DNA from: Candidatus Heimdallarchaeota archaeon | Lineage (GTDB): Archaea > Asgardarchaeota > Heimdallarchaeia > Heimdallarchaeales > Heimdallarchaeaceae | Reading direction: 5' to 3' | DNA: 38,965 nt | Assembly (NCBI GenBank): GCA_016840095.1 | Contig: JAEOSZ010000109.1 | Coordinates: 1-38,965 of the forward strand | Shown here: piece after piece, positions 1 through 8,362 of the stretch | Position numbering within the stretch: position 1 is the first letter of the stretch | How the letters are laid out: each line of letters starts with the position of its first letter | The notes under the pieces: generated by a model | What the model saw: the letters and a program-made list of their open reading frames with translations, nothing else | Databases searched by the model: none | Told to the model about the DNA's origin: nothing | Made by a program: the position numbers and the translations under genes

Positions 1-13
1 AAAAGTGATATCT

Positions 14-1150
14 ATGGAAGAGATGATTCAAAATAAACCGCTGGTTATAGATAACGGTACAGGTTTTACAAAGAACGGTTTTGCAGGCGAGGATCAACCA
101 AGAAGTGTTTTTCCAACAATAATTGGTTATCCAAAATATCAGATCATCATGACTGATGTCGAACATTATGTTCGTGAGTATTACATTGGAGAAGAAGCAA
201 TTAACCTTCGTGGTGTTTTGAAACTTGTTTATCCAGTCGAACATGGACAAGTTCAAGATTGGGATGCTATGGAAAGAATCTGGCATTATACATTTTATAA
301 TGATTTAAGAGTCAATCCAAATGAACATCCTGTTCTATTAACTGAACCTCCATTAAACAAAAATCAAAACAAGGAGAAAATGGCAGAATTAATGTTTGAT
401 ACATTCAATGTTCCCGCAATGTATATATCAATGCAAGCTATTCTATCACTTTATGCTTCTGGTCGTACAACTGGAATAGTTGTAGACTCAGGAGATGGAG
501 TTACTCACATTGTTCCTGTCTATGAAGGTTTCGCAATCAGTCACGCGATACACAGATCCGATATTGGTGGTCGAGATGTTACAGATTACCTCAGAAGACT
601 TCTACGTCAAAGAGGATATTCTCTATCCAGCAGTGCTGAAAGAGAAATAGTCCGTGATATTAAGGAGCGCCTTTGTTACGTAGCTTTAGATCCTGAAAAG
701 GAACTAAAACTAGCAGAAAAAGTATCTGGAATGGAAAAGACATATACACTACCCGATGGTGAAACATTGACCATTGGTGCCGAGCGTTTCATGGCTCCCG
801 AGTTGTTCTTTAATCCAGGTGCTATCGGTTCAGAAGAAAACCCATTAGATGAATTAATCTATAGATCCATCCAGAATTGTGATGTCGATCTCAGAAGAGA
901 TCTATATGCAAATATCGTTTTATCCGGTGGTTCAACAATGTTCCCAGGTCTTAAGGAACGTTTACACAAAGAATTAACTGAACTTGTTCCAGAAACAATG
1001 GAAGTTAAAATCATTGCCCCACCTGAAAGAAGATATTCAGTCTGGATTGGTGGTAGTATTTTAAGTTCTCTAAAAACATTCGCTAAATTGTGGGTCACCC
1101 GCAAAGAATATAGAGAAATTGGTCCTACCTCAGTTTATCGCTGTATCTAA
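14..1150 (+). CDS. Actin (Lokiactin-type, Asgard)
   Basis: ATP-binding filament-forming cytoskeletal protein. The nucleotide pocket is complete by motif: phosphate loop 1 ([13 protein letters not shown], about residues 13-25), phosphate loop 2 ([10 protein letters not shown], about 156-165), adenosine motif ([11 protein letters not shown], from about 302), and the [18 protein letters not shown] stretch almost as in eukaryotic actin. The Gln of the catalytic [12 protein letters not shown] segment is present, and the protein ends in Arg-Cys-Ile, keeping the penultimate cysteine of eukaryotic actin. Length is 378 residues from ATG 14; the eukaryotic protein has 375. An in-frame GTG lies at 5, but GTGAT there looks more like a ribosome binding site, so I chose ATG 14. 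The D-loop region (about residues 38-58) and the stretch around residues 225-240 are the parts least like eukaryotic actin. It is followed by a T-rich terminator. The identification is secure; filament behaviour is inferred from the family. Confidence 0.97.
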   Translation: MEEMIQNKPLVIDNGTGFTKNGFAGEDQPRSVFPTIIGYPKYQIIMTDVEHYVREYYIGEEAINLRGVLKLVYPVEHGQVQDWDAMERIWHYTFYNDLRVNPNEHPVLLTEPPLNKNQNKEKMAELMFDTFNVPAMYISMQAILSLYASGRTTGIVVDSGDGVTHIVPVYEGFAISHAIHRSDIGGRDVTDYLRRLLRQRGYSLSSSAEREIVRDIKERLCYVALDPEKELKLAEKVSGMEKTYTLPDGETLTIGAERFMAPELFFNPGAIGSEENPLDELIYRSIQNCDVDLRRDLYANIVLSGGSTMFPGLKERLHKELTELVPETMEVKIIAPPERRYSVWIGGSILSSLKTFAKLWVTRKEYREIGPTSVYRCI

Positions 1151-1185
1151 GATTTTTTCCTTTCTTTTTCTTTTATTTTTTATTA
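1151..1185 (+). terminator. T-rich terminator after actin
   Basis: A polypyrimidine run starts directly after the actin stop codon: TTTTTT at 1153-1158, then CTTTCTTTTTC and TTTTATTTTTTATT. No hairpin is visible, which fits archaeal intrinsic termination at T tracts. It separates actin from the prefoldin gene. Confidence 0.6.
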
Positions 1186-1329
1186 ATTTGTGAGTTCTGA
1201 AACAACAAGTATACAATAATGGCAATATTAATATCCAAAAATTAGATTGTGCTCTGTTTCCCGTTTATCAAAAGATTTATTTGATTTACACTGCTGCATT
1301 GTTTTAGTATATACGTGAGAGTAAAACAA

Positions 1330-1671
1330 ATGGCAGCACCACAAATTACACCAGAGCAACAGGAAGACATTCAACGATTCAACCAACTTGTTCAGCAATT
1401 GGAAGTTATTCGAATGAATTTGCAACAGCTTGAGCTAGAGAAACGTGATGTAGATATTGCACTGAAAGAAACAAAAGACATGGATTCTTCTACAGTTATT
1501 TATCGTTCCGCAGGAAGATTGTTGTTCCAATCAAGTGTTGAAGATATCAAAACTTACCTTACAGAAGAACAAGAAAAAATTGAAGTCAGACTTTCCTCGT
1601 TAACCAATAGAGAAAAGAAACTAATGGCTTCCGTAAAAGAACTACAAGAGAAGCTTATGGGGAAGAAATAA
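1330..1671 (+). CDS. pfdB: Prefoldin subunit beta
   Basis: Beta subunit of the archaeal prefoldin hexamer, a jellyfish-shaped ATP-independent holdase that passes unfolded proteins to the group II chaperonin in the cytoplasm. The protein is about 113 residues, the family norm. It has the expected N-terminal coiled-coil helix (QQEDIQRFNQLVQQLEVI), a central beta-hairpin region (VIYRSAGRLLFQ) and a C-terminal coiled coil (EEQEKIEVRLSSLTNREKKL). A GTG at 1315 is in frame, but ATG 1330 gives the normal family N terminus (MAAPQITPEQQ), and GTGAG at 1315-1319 can act as the ribosome binding site. It lies 45 nt before the DUF3194 gene, a common archaeal order, and directly downstream of actin. Confidence 0.93.
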   Translation: MAAPQITPEQQEDIQRFNQLVQQLEVIRMNLQQLELEKRDVDIALKETKDMDSSTVIYRSAGRLLFQSSVEDIKTYLTEEQEKIEVRLSSLTNREKKLMASVKELQEKLMGKK

Positions 1672-1716
1672 TTCCCATTTCAACTCTTCTTCAATTATTT
1701 TAAGAGTAAAACAAAA

Positions 1717-2022
1717 ATGTCATCTGAAATAGAAGATATAGGAATAAAAGCCTTAACTGATGAGGAATTGGAAGAAATAGCGTTTAATGTAGAAGAGAAA
1801 ATTCTCAATTTTATTCAGAATCATACATCTGGACAACTTCTTACAGATTATAGTATAATTGTAAATCTTTCACAAACTCCAGACAACATACTCACTTTAG
1901 CTTTAGATTTAGACATTGCTGGAGGATTATCTTCCTCACAATTAGAGAGTTTACAACAAGAGCTTTTTGAATATGGCCAAATAACTCTAAAGGAGGAACT
2001 GAAATGTCTCAAGAATTCTTAA
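1717..2022 (+). CDS. DUF3194 family protein
   Basis: A 101-residue acidic soluble protein with no membrane segment or signal peptide. Its position between prefoldin beta and a DHH phosphoesterase, its size, and the pattern of an N-terminal acidic helix (LTDEELEEIAFNVEEKIL) followed by a strand rich in hydrophobic residues (YSIIVNLSQ, LTLALDLDIAGGLSS) match the archaeal DUF3194 family. The function of that family is not known. Its last 19 nt overlap the start of the DHH gene, indicating translational coupling. The start is the ATG in AAAAATGTC. Confidence 0.75.
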   Translation: MSSEIEDIGIKALTDEELEEIAFNVEEKILNFIQNHTSGQLLTDYSIIVNLSQTPDNILTLALDLDIAGGLSSSQLESLQQELFEYGQITLKEELKCLKNS

Positions 2023-3014
2023 AAATGGTAGATTTACTTAATCAAGAAAACACCAAATATATTGGTATTTTTACACACCAGAATGCTGATCCTGATTCAG
2101 TATCAAGTGCAATTGGTTTGAAGTATTTACTAGAAAAATATGTTCCTTCATCAACAATATATCTGTTTTCTCATACTATGAGTACATTATCTAAAAAACT
2201 ATTAGAGTTTACAAAAGATAGATTCTTGGATACTATAGAAAACATAGATTTAGACGCAATCTTCCTTTGTGATACAAACAATCTTGAGCAAATCGGGGGA
2301 TTTTCATTAAGTAAATTTTTTGAAAAAAAAGGTTTATCCTTTGTAATAGATCACCACTCTCATCATGATTTCACAGATCAAGTTAATTATTCGATAATCA
2401 AGAAGTTATCTTCAACAGCAGAGATCCTATCCCAAATTTACCTTGAGTTGAAAATTAAACCACCTGCAGATATAGCCACTTTACTTCTAATAGGAATGAT
2501 TTTTGATTCAAGACGATTTCAATATATTTCTTCATCAACTTTTTCTACAGTAGAATTACTTATTCAAAATGGAGGAAATTATGAAAAGGCGCTCTCTACA
2601 TTGCAATCACAAATGACAGTATCTGAAAGAATGGCTAGATTAAAAGGAACAAAGAGAGCTTTGCATTATAAAGATGGCGAAAACATTTACACAATATCCT
2701 ATATCAGTAGTTTTGAATCATCTGTAGCACGTTCTTTGATAGGTGTTGGAACAGATTTTGCAGCAATTGTTGCACTAAATCAAGAAGATGAGATAAGGAT
2801 TAGTTTGAGAAGTTCAGTTCAGTTCGCTAAGAAAAATAATGTTAACCTTGGAGAAATTGCAAACAATATAGCAAATAAGTTCCATGGTTCTGGTGGAGGT
2901 CATTTAACTGCTGCAGGGATGAATATCAAAACAGTTGAAAGTTTCCCAAAAGATAAAGAGAAATTATTGGAATATATATTAGATTTAATTTTAAGTGAAA
3001 TCAAGAATAAGTAG
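2004..3014 (+). CDS. DHH family phosphoesterase (NrnA/RecJ-like)
   Basis: Predicted manganese-dependent phosphoesterase of the DHH-DHHA1 class, which includes oligoribonuclease / pAp phosphatase NrnA and archaeal RecJ-like nucleases. Visible motifs are the HxNADPDS metal site (H25, D29, D31), the second Asp motif CDTNN, the signature DHHSHHDF, and a C-terminal DHHA1 substrate-binding GSGGGHLTAAG motif. Length is 336 residues, close to NrnA. The start at 2004 is supported by GGAGG at 1993-1997 with a 6 nt spacer, inside the end of the DUF3194 gene; the next in-frame ATG is 2025. The exact substrate (nanoRNA, pAp or cyclic dinucleotide products) cannot be set from sequence alone. Confidence 0.88.
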   Translation: MSQEFLKMVDLLNQENTKYIGIFTHQNADPDSVSSAIGLKYLLEKYVPSSTIYLFSHTMSTLSKKLLEFTKDRFLDTIENIDLDAIFLCDTNNLEQIGGFSLSKFFEKKGLSFVIDHHSHHDFTDQVNYSIIKKLSSTAEILSQIYLELKIKPPADIATLLLIGMIFDSRRFQYISSSTFSTVELLIQNGGNYEKALSTLQSQMTVSERMARLKGTKRALHYKDGENIYTISYISSFESSVARSLIGVGTDFAAIVALNQEDEIRISLRSSVQFAKKNNVNLGEIANNIANKFHGSGGGHLTAAGMNIKTVESFPKDKEKLLEYILDLILSEIKNK

Positions 3015-3032
3015 TATTTTGGAGGTTGAGTT

Positions 3033-4499
3033 GTGAAAGAAACCACCATCTCATTTAACAACTTCAGTTTCAAGTATTTATTCAGAGATCAACCTGCACT
3101 TGTTGACTTCAATCTTTCAGTTTCCAGAGGAGAGTTCTTGGTAATTACAGGTGCTAGTGGTTCAGGTAAGAGTACTATATGCTATTCGATGTTAGGTTTA
3201 TTAGAAAAATTCTATGAAGGAGAAAAACAAGGAAATCTACAATTGAATGATATTGAAATCTCTAATTCGCAGACCTCTGAACTTTCAAAACTTATAGGAT
3301 ATATTCCACAAAGGATTGAAAATTCCTTTGTTACACCTTACGTATTCTCAGAAATTGCTTTTTCTTTAGAATACCAGAAATATACAAAATCTGAAATTAT
3401 GTCCAAGGTTCATTCTGTTGTTAAAGATTTAAACATTCAGAAGATTTTTGAAAGAAAATTAAACGAACTATCAGAAGGGGAAAAACAACTTGTTGCAATA
3501 GCAGCAGCTATTGTTAATAAACCAGCGATAATTATCGCGGATGAGCCTTTAGCAAATTTAGATCAAGCTAACAAGAAGATAATTCTTGAAACATTGTACC
3601 AATTAAACAAAAAGGGAAAAACAATAATAATAGCAACCCATGAGTATGAAGAATATTTGCAATTTGCTTCAAGAGTCATTAAAATGTATATGGGAAGAAT
3701 AGTGGATGAAATTCTTCCCAAAAAAAGCCCTATTTCTAAAACAAAGAAAGAGAAATCAATCATTACAACTGATGTTGACATTGATACAACTGCTAAGTTA
3801 AGTGTTGAAAATCTTAATTTTGGTTTTTCAAATGAATTTCAGATATCAGATATTTCATTTAAAATCAATGAAGGTCAAGTTCTAGCACTTGTAGGTGATA
3901 ATGGTTCAGGAAAAACAACTCTACTTAAACTTATTATTGGGTTACATAAACAGAAAAACGGCTCTGTTAAAATAGATAACATAGATCTGAAATCTCTTTC
4001 TTGGATTGAGAGAACTCAGAAAATTGGTGTTGTTTTCCAAAATCCAGATGTACAATTTTTTGAAGAAAAAACTATAGATGAAATTTCATTAATATCTAGA
4101 AATCTTGGAAAAGAAATAATCTCTGACGATATTATCATAAATTCGAGACAAAGCGGCTTAGAAAAACTACTACAATATAACCCTCATTCACTGTCTCACG
4201 GAGAAAAAAGAAGACTGGCTTTTCTCTCAACAATACATCATAGACCAGAAGTTCTAATTTTAGATGAGATTACAAGTGGTTTGGATGACAATAATAAATC
4301 CTGGATTAAAAATCAGATTGAAACTCTGAAAGCTGAGGGAACTACTATAATAGTAATTTCACATAACATGAAATGGGTTCATGAAGTCGCTGATGAGGTG
4401 CTAGGATTAAAAGATGGTCAAATCAAATTTAGACTTCCAATAGAACAATTTGATATTGATTCTTATACTGATTATTTTGAAAGTTCTATAAAGGAGTGA
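3033..4499 (+). CDS. Fused energy-coupling factor ATPase EcfA-EcfA'
   Basis: Two complete ABC ATPase domains in one 488-residue chain that power an ECF-type importer for vitamins or metal ions. Domain 1 has Walker A GASGSGKST (40-48), signature LSEGEKQ and Walker B IIIADEP. Domain 2 has Walker A GDNGSGKTT (about 288-296), a Q-loop in VVFQNPDVQFFEE, signature LSHGEKR and Walker B VLILDE. The Q-loop followed by NPDxQFF is typical of EcfA/CbiO. Most bacterial systems use two separate ATPases; the fusion is common in archaea. The GTG start at 3033 is preceded by GGAGG at 3021-3025. It is in an operon with the DHH gene (18 nt gap) and EcfT. The imported substrate is unknown because no S component lies nearby. 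Confidence 0.92.
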   Translation: MKETTISFNNFSFKYLFRDQPALVDFNLSVSRGEFLVITGASGSGKSTICYSMLGLLEKFYEGEKQGNLQLNDIEISNSQTSELSKLIGYIPQRIENSFVTPYVFSEIAFSLEYQKYTKSEIMSKVHSVVKDLNIQKIFERKLNELSEGEKQLVAIAAAIVNKPAIIIADEPLANLDQANKKIILETLYQLNKKGKTIIIATHEYEEYLQFASRVIKMYMGRIVDEILPKKSPISKTKKEKSIITTDVDIDTTAKLSVENLNFGFSNEFQISDISFKINEGQVLALVGDNGSGKTTLLKLIIGLHKQKNGSVKIDNIDLKSLSWIERTQKIGVVFQNPDVQFFEEKTIDEISLISRNLGKEIISDDIIINSRQSGLEKLLQYNPHSLSHGEKRRLAFLSTIHHRPEVLILDEITSGLDDNNKSWIKNQIETLKAEGTTIIVISHNMKWVHEVADEVLGLKDGQIKFRLPIEQFDIDSYTDYFESSIKE

Positions 4500-4504
4500 T
4501 AAAA

Positions 4505-5242
4505 GTGGAAATAGTTGTAATAAAAGACATAGGAAAAAACCTTCTGAGGAGAAGATTCAGTTTCGATCCAAGAACAAAAGCAATAGTAGTTCTTGTGGTG
4601 CTTATTTCTGTCCTTTATTCAGACAATATATATTTATTGGGTAGTTTAGCAGTGTTTTCTCTTTTCATAGTTCTCCTTGAAAAGGCAAAAACAAAGTTTA
4701 TACTTCTATCGTTATTCTTTCTTTCATTATTTTCTCTAATTGCTACACTTCTTGCAAATATTACTCTTGCTGTTGAAAATGTCTACCTTCTTTATGCAGT
4801 TATTTTATGCCGATTTGTCACATCTTTTCTGATTGTGTCTTGGTTTTTCCATTCAGTAGAACCTTATGAGTTAGCTCTCTCTTTGGAGAGAATGTATATC
4901 CCTGCTATGTTGGTTTGGTTTATTATTACTATTTACCAGTTTATCCCAGTGACTGCAAAGGAAGCAAGAGAAGTAAATGATACTAGAAAAATTAAAGGAT
5001 TAACAGCAAAAAGTTGGCAAATTCGAAAACAATTCTATAATCTTAAAAAAACATTAAAGCCCTTAATTGCAGGTTCAATAAACAGAGGTATTGATTTAGC
5101 TGAATCTATGATGATTAAAGGATTCATTCCAAAAAGAAGAAAAAATATTTATTTTGATGTGAGAATTAGATTTATTGATATTATCACAATGGTTGTTTTG
5201 ATTTCAGTATTGGTTTTAGTAATTTTGTTTCTAAAAGAGTAA
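4505..5242 (+). CDS. Energy-coupling factor transmembrane protein EcfT
   Basis: Integral membrane scaffold (about 245 residues) that links the EcfA ATPases to a substrate-binding S component. N-terminal hydrophobic helices follow the typical opening FDPRTKAIVVLVVLIS, a cytoplasmic coupling region lies at about residues 150-215, and a final hydrophobic segment follows. The two coupling motifs, normally written with an Ala-Arg-Gly core, are present but altered here as DTRKIKGL and ESMMIKGF. A GTG at 4496 is in frame, but GGAG at 4493-4496 places GTG 4505 at an ideal 8 nt distance, so I use 4505. The gene ends 1 nt before the stop of the convergent tmk. Confidence 0.85.
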   Translation: MEIVVIKDIGKNLLRRRFSFDPRTKAIVVLVVLISVLYSDNIYLLGSLAVFSLFIVLLEKAKTKFILLSLFFLSLFSLIATLLANITLAVENVYLLYAVILCRFVTSFLIVSWFFHSVEPYELALSLERMYIPAMLVWFIITIYQFIPVTAKEAREVNDTRKIKGLTAKSWQIRKQFYNLKKTLKPLIAGSINRGIDLAESMMIKGFIPKRRKNIYFDVRIRFIDIITMVVLISVLVLVILFLKE

Positions 5243-5243
5243 T

Positions 5244-5873
5244 TCATCTTTTCTCCAAATATTCAACAATGAATTTTTGAAGATCATCCTCTACTTCTTG
5301 AATTGATTTATTTACATTCATAACATGAATTAAATCCGGGAATTTTTCAGCTAGTTTAAAGTAAATTTCACTTACTTTTTGCAGATTCTCTTTTTTCTCA
5401 AATGTATTTACACCTTCTTCTCTCTCTGCAGATATTCTAGCTATTGCTTCATCTATTGGCAAATCTAAAAGCAAGACAATGTTTGGAACAATTGAAACCT
5501 TTAAATTTTCTTCAAGAATGAAGTTCCAATCCAACCCCCTTGCACCCTGATATGCTACAGATGAGAAATAATATCTGTCTGTAACAACTATTTTTCCATC
5601 CTTCAACATAGGAATAACTTCATCCCTAAGATGAATAATCCTATCTTCCAAGAAAAGCTTGAATTCTTCTTCAACAGGTAAACGTTCAGGATAAAAGAAA
5701 CTTTCTCTTAATCTTCTACCAGGTAACGAATATCTAGTAGGCTCAGTTGTGTAAACTGCATCAAATCCAAGAGAACATAGATATCCTACGAGTAATCTAG
5801 AATGAGTGGTTTTCCCTGAACCATCGATTCCTTCAACACATATGAATACACCAGAAGAAGGAGATTCTAACAT
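5244..5873 (-). CDS. tmk: Thymidylate kinase
   Basis: Phosphorylates dTMP to dTDP with ATP in the cytoplasm, an essential step in dTTP synthesis. The 209-residue length is usual. The P-loop GIDGSGKTT is at 15-23, the DRYYFSSVAYQG segment (DR(Y/F) motif plus nucleobase-binding residues) is present, and the LDLPIDEAIARISAERE segment corresponds to the region leading into the LID. The ATG is preceded by AGGTGTT on the minus strand. The gene is convergent with EcfT (1 nt between stops) and divergent from tldE (123 bp). Confidence 0.95.
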   Translation of the reverse strand: MLESPSSGVFICVEGIDGSGKTTHSRLLVGYLCSLGFDAVYTTEPTRYSLPGRRLRESFFYPERLPVEEEFKLFLEDRIIHLRDEVIPMLKDGKIVVTDRYYFSSVAYQGARGLDWNFILEENLKVSIVPNIVLLLDLPIDEAIARISAEREEGVNTFEKKENLQKVSEIYFKLAEKFPDLIHVMNVNKSIQEVEDDLQKFIVEYLEKR

Positions 5874-5996
5874 AACACCTACTGTTAAGAAATAGAATAA
5901 AACAATTTTGGTGGGATACAGAGAATTTTCAGAGAAATGTTTTTATTGAAACTATCGTGGTTAAAATACGATAGAAACAAGTATTTGAGTGATATC

Positions 5997-7358
5997 ATGT
6001 TCACAGAAAATTTTATTTCTTTAACCGATTATGCTGTAAAGGCTTTTGAATCAAGTTCATTTGATTCATACGAGATAAGTTGTGTTGACAGATTGCATGC
6101 ACTTACAAGATTTGCGGAATCCACAATTCATCAAAATGTTTCTGATCATACAAACAGATTTCTTTTCAAAGCTTCAAAAGGGAAAAAACTTTGTTCTTTA
6201 TCTCTTACCTCTCTTACCAAAAAATCAATTGATTCAGCTATATCACAATTGGAATCAATGTTATCTTTTATCCCAGAAATTCCATTTTATCAAGGATTTC
6301 CTGAAGATTCGGATAAAATAATACCATCTATTAATGCAACAGGTAATTTACTGGATGAGTATCAACGTGCAGATGTAGTAGAAACAGCTATTGCTGAAGC
6401 TGAAGCTGTAGATAAGAGTGCCAAATTAGCAGGTGCAACTTCTATCACTGATCTTCGTTATAGAGTTTTGAATTCTAATGGCATAGATATCTCTCATAGA
6501 ATAACCTACAATAGTCTAATTATCAATTCCTTAACTGAAAAGGAAAACAAAGGGTATGCAAAAGAAGAACAACATGAAAGAAATCCGAGTTTATTCAAAC
6601 CTGAAGAACTTTCCAGAAAAGCAACAGAATTATCTATAAGTACATGTTCCTCAAAAGATTATGAGCCTGGAGAATATGAAGTTGTACTCTCTCCTGGAGC
6701 TGCTAGTACTTTGATGAGATTCCTATCATTTGGATTTAATGGATTAGGATATCATGAATCACAAAGTTTTGTTACTGACCAAATTGGTTCTCAAATGTTT
6801 GACTCAAAATTAACATTACAAGACGATCCATTGAACCCTGAAACTCTACTAGCATCACCAATAGATGGAGAAGGTGTGAGGAAAAAACCAGTTTTTCTGG
6901 TTGAAGAAGGTATTCCTAAATCAATTATTTATAATAATTTCATTGCATCAAGATACTTAAACGACAAAGGACTTAGCACAGGGCATCAAGTCATTCCTTT
7001 TAGTGATTATATTTTTGGAATGGTAATGCCTATCAATCTAACAGTTTATCCAGGTGATTCCTCTATTCCAGAAATGATTGAAGAAACTAAGAAAGGTTTC
7101 TTTGTTAACAGATTACATTATACTAATTTTGTTAATCGTAAATTAGGTGCAATTACAGGCTTAACAAGAGATGGTATTTTATACATTGAAGATGGAGAAG
7201 TTGTTTCTGCAGCTAAAAATTTCAGATTTACTGACAAACTTACTTCTTGTCTCAAAGACATACCTTTGATTGGTAAAGAGCAATCAACTGGTGTCTCTAT
7301 GAATTGTCCTGCACTTAAACTAAAATCCTTCAATTTCACAGGCAAGAGTAAACATTAG
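5997..7358 (+). CDS. tldE: TldE/PmbA-family protein (non-catalytic TldD partner)
   Basis: Member of the TldD/PmbA family, about 453 residues. In characterised systems TldE pairs with TldD to form a heterodimeric metalloprotease that trims unfolded or modified peptides; TldE lacks the metal site. No HExxxH motif is present here, consistent with the TldE side, while the fold markers are: the N-terminal YEISCVDRLHALTRFAESTI strand region, the ELSISTC segment, and the C-terminal FVNRLHYTNFVNRKLGAITG and TRDGILYIEDGE segments. An in-frame ATG at 5937 would add 20 residues that look unrelated; ATG 5997 gives the family N terminus. The catalytic partner is at 26395-27867, about 19 kb away. The downstream dehydratase starts 13 nt later. 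Confidence 0.87.
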   Translation: MFTENFISLTDYAVKAFESSSFDSYEISCVDRLHALTRFAESTIHQNVSDHTNRFLFKASKGKKLCSLSLTSLTKKSIDSAISQLESMLSFIPEIPFYQGFPEDSDKIIPSINATGNLLDEYQRADVVETAIAEAEAVDKSAKLAGATSITDLRYRVLNSNGIDISHRITYNSLIINSLTEKENKGYAKEEQHERNPSLFKPEELSRKATELSISTCSSKDYEPGEYEVVLSPGAASTLMRFLSFGFNGLGYHESQSFVTDQIGSQMFDSKLTLQDDPLNPETLLASPIDGEGVRKKPVFLVEEGIPKSIIYNNFIASRYLNDKGLSTGHQVIPFSDYIFGMVMPINLTVYPGDSSIPEMIEETKKGFFVNRLHYTNFVNRKLGAITGLTRDGILYIEDGEVVSAAKNFRFTDKLTSCLKDIPLIGKEQSTGVSMNCPALKLKSFNFTGKSKH

Positions 7359-7371
7359 ATGTGAGTTTACT

Positions 7372-8325
7372 ATGATAGAAAAGATAGAAAAAGTACATAA
7401 TAGAATCAAGAACACAATCAACAAAACACCTGTTATGACATCCACAATGCTAAATCAATTATCTAAAGCTACTTGTTTTCTCAAAATGGAAAGTTTTCAA
7501 AGAACAGGTTCGTTTAAGTTTAGAGGTGCTTACAATGCTATCTCAAGTTTACCATCAGAACTTAAAGCTAAGGGTGTAACTACTCATTCTTCAGGAAATC
7601 ATGCTCAAGCACTATCACTTGCAGCTAAAATGGCAGAAGTAAAGGCAGTAGTAGTTATGCCTGAAAATGCTCCGTCAATAAAGGTAGCAGCTACAAAAGG
7701 ATATGGTGCTGAAGTGGTTTTCTGTGGAACAAATCCAGGTGATAGAGAAGAAACAACTCAAACACTAATTGATGAACAAGGGTATACATTAATTCATTCA
7801 AATAATAATCTGGATGTTATTGGGGGACAGGGAACTTCAGCATATGAATTAATAGAGGAAGTTGGGGAGTTAGACTATATTTTTGCACCTTGTGGCGGAG
7901 GAGGATTATTATCAGGTACTGTCACAGCTGCAAAAGAATTGAGCTCTAAAACTAAAGTAATTGGAGTTGAACCAAAGAATGCTGATGATGCTTATAGGTC
8001 ATTTAAAGAAAAGAAGTACCATCCAGTCTTAAGCCCAAACACAATAGCTGATGGGTTACGTGTTTCTCTTGGTTCTAACACATTTAAAATCATACTTGAA
8101 CATGTGACTGACATAATTACCGTTACAGAAGAAGAAATTGTTAATGCTATGGAATTTTTATGGTCAAGAATGAAGCTTGTTGTTGAACCATCAGGTGCTG
8201 TTTCCTTAGCAGGAATTTTATCCGGCAAAGTTAACCTAGAAAACAAAAGAGTCGGAGCAATAATATCAGGAGGAAATGTCGATTTAACTGTTTTTTTCAA
8301 TATGATTAGAGAAAAGATAAGCTAA
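7372..8325 (+). CDS. Threonine/serine dehydratase (PLP, no ACT domain)
   Basis: Fold-type II PLP enzyme of the threonine ammonia-lyase / serine racemase group, converting Thr to 2-oxobutyrate and Ser to pyruvate, or racemising serine. The PLP lysine is K49 in RTGSFKFRGAYNA. The substrate loop is HSSGNHAQALSLAA, and the phosphate-binding glycine loop is PCGGGGLLSGT. The protein has 317 residues and ends without a C-terminal ACT regulatory domain, so it resembles the short catabolic TdcB-type or serine racemase forms and not the long allosteric IlvA. GTGAG precedes the ATG by a few nt, and the gene probably shares a transcript with tldE. Dehydratase and racemase cannot be separated by sequence alone. 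Confidence 0.87.
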   Translation: MIEKIEKVHNRIKNTINKTPVMTSTMLNQLSKATCFLKMESFQRTGSFKFRGAYNAISSLPSELKAKGVTTHSSGNHAQALSLAAKMAEVKAVVVMPENAPSIKVAATKGYGAEVVFCGTNPGDREETTQTLIDEQGYTLIHSNNNLDVIGGQGTSAYELIEEVGELDYIFAPCGGGGLLSGTVTAAKELSSKTKVIGVEPKNADDAYRSFKEKKYHPVLSPNTIADGLRVSLGSNTFKIILEHVTDIITVTEEEIVNAMEFLWSRMKLVVEPSGAVSLAGILSGKVNLENKRVGAIISGGNVDLTVFFNMIREKIS

Positions 8326-8335
8326 TCTATTAATA

Positions 8336-8354
8336 GAAAAAGAAAAAGAAAAAA
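8336..8354 (-). terminator. T-rich terminator of the surface protein gene
   Basis: On the minus strand this reads TTTTTTCTTTTTCTTTTTC, directly downstream of the stop codon of the surface protein gene and between two convergent genes. It has the same CTTTTT unit as the run at 14358-14384. Confidence 0.5.
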
Positions 8355-8362
8355 GAAGAAGG

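Noticed and set aside
859..1104. Minus-strand frame of 81 codons inside actin
   Set aside because: It lies wholly inside a strongly conserved gene and has no ribosome binding site or recognisable product.
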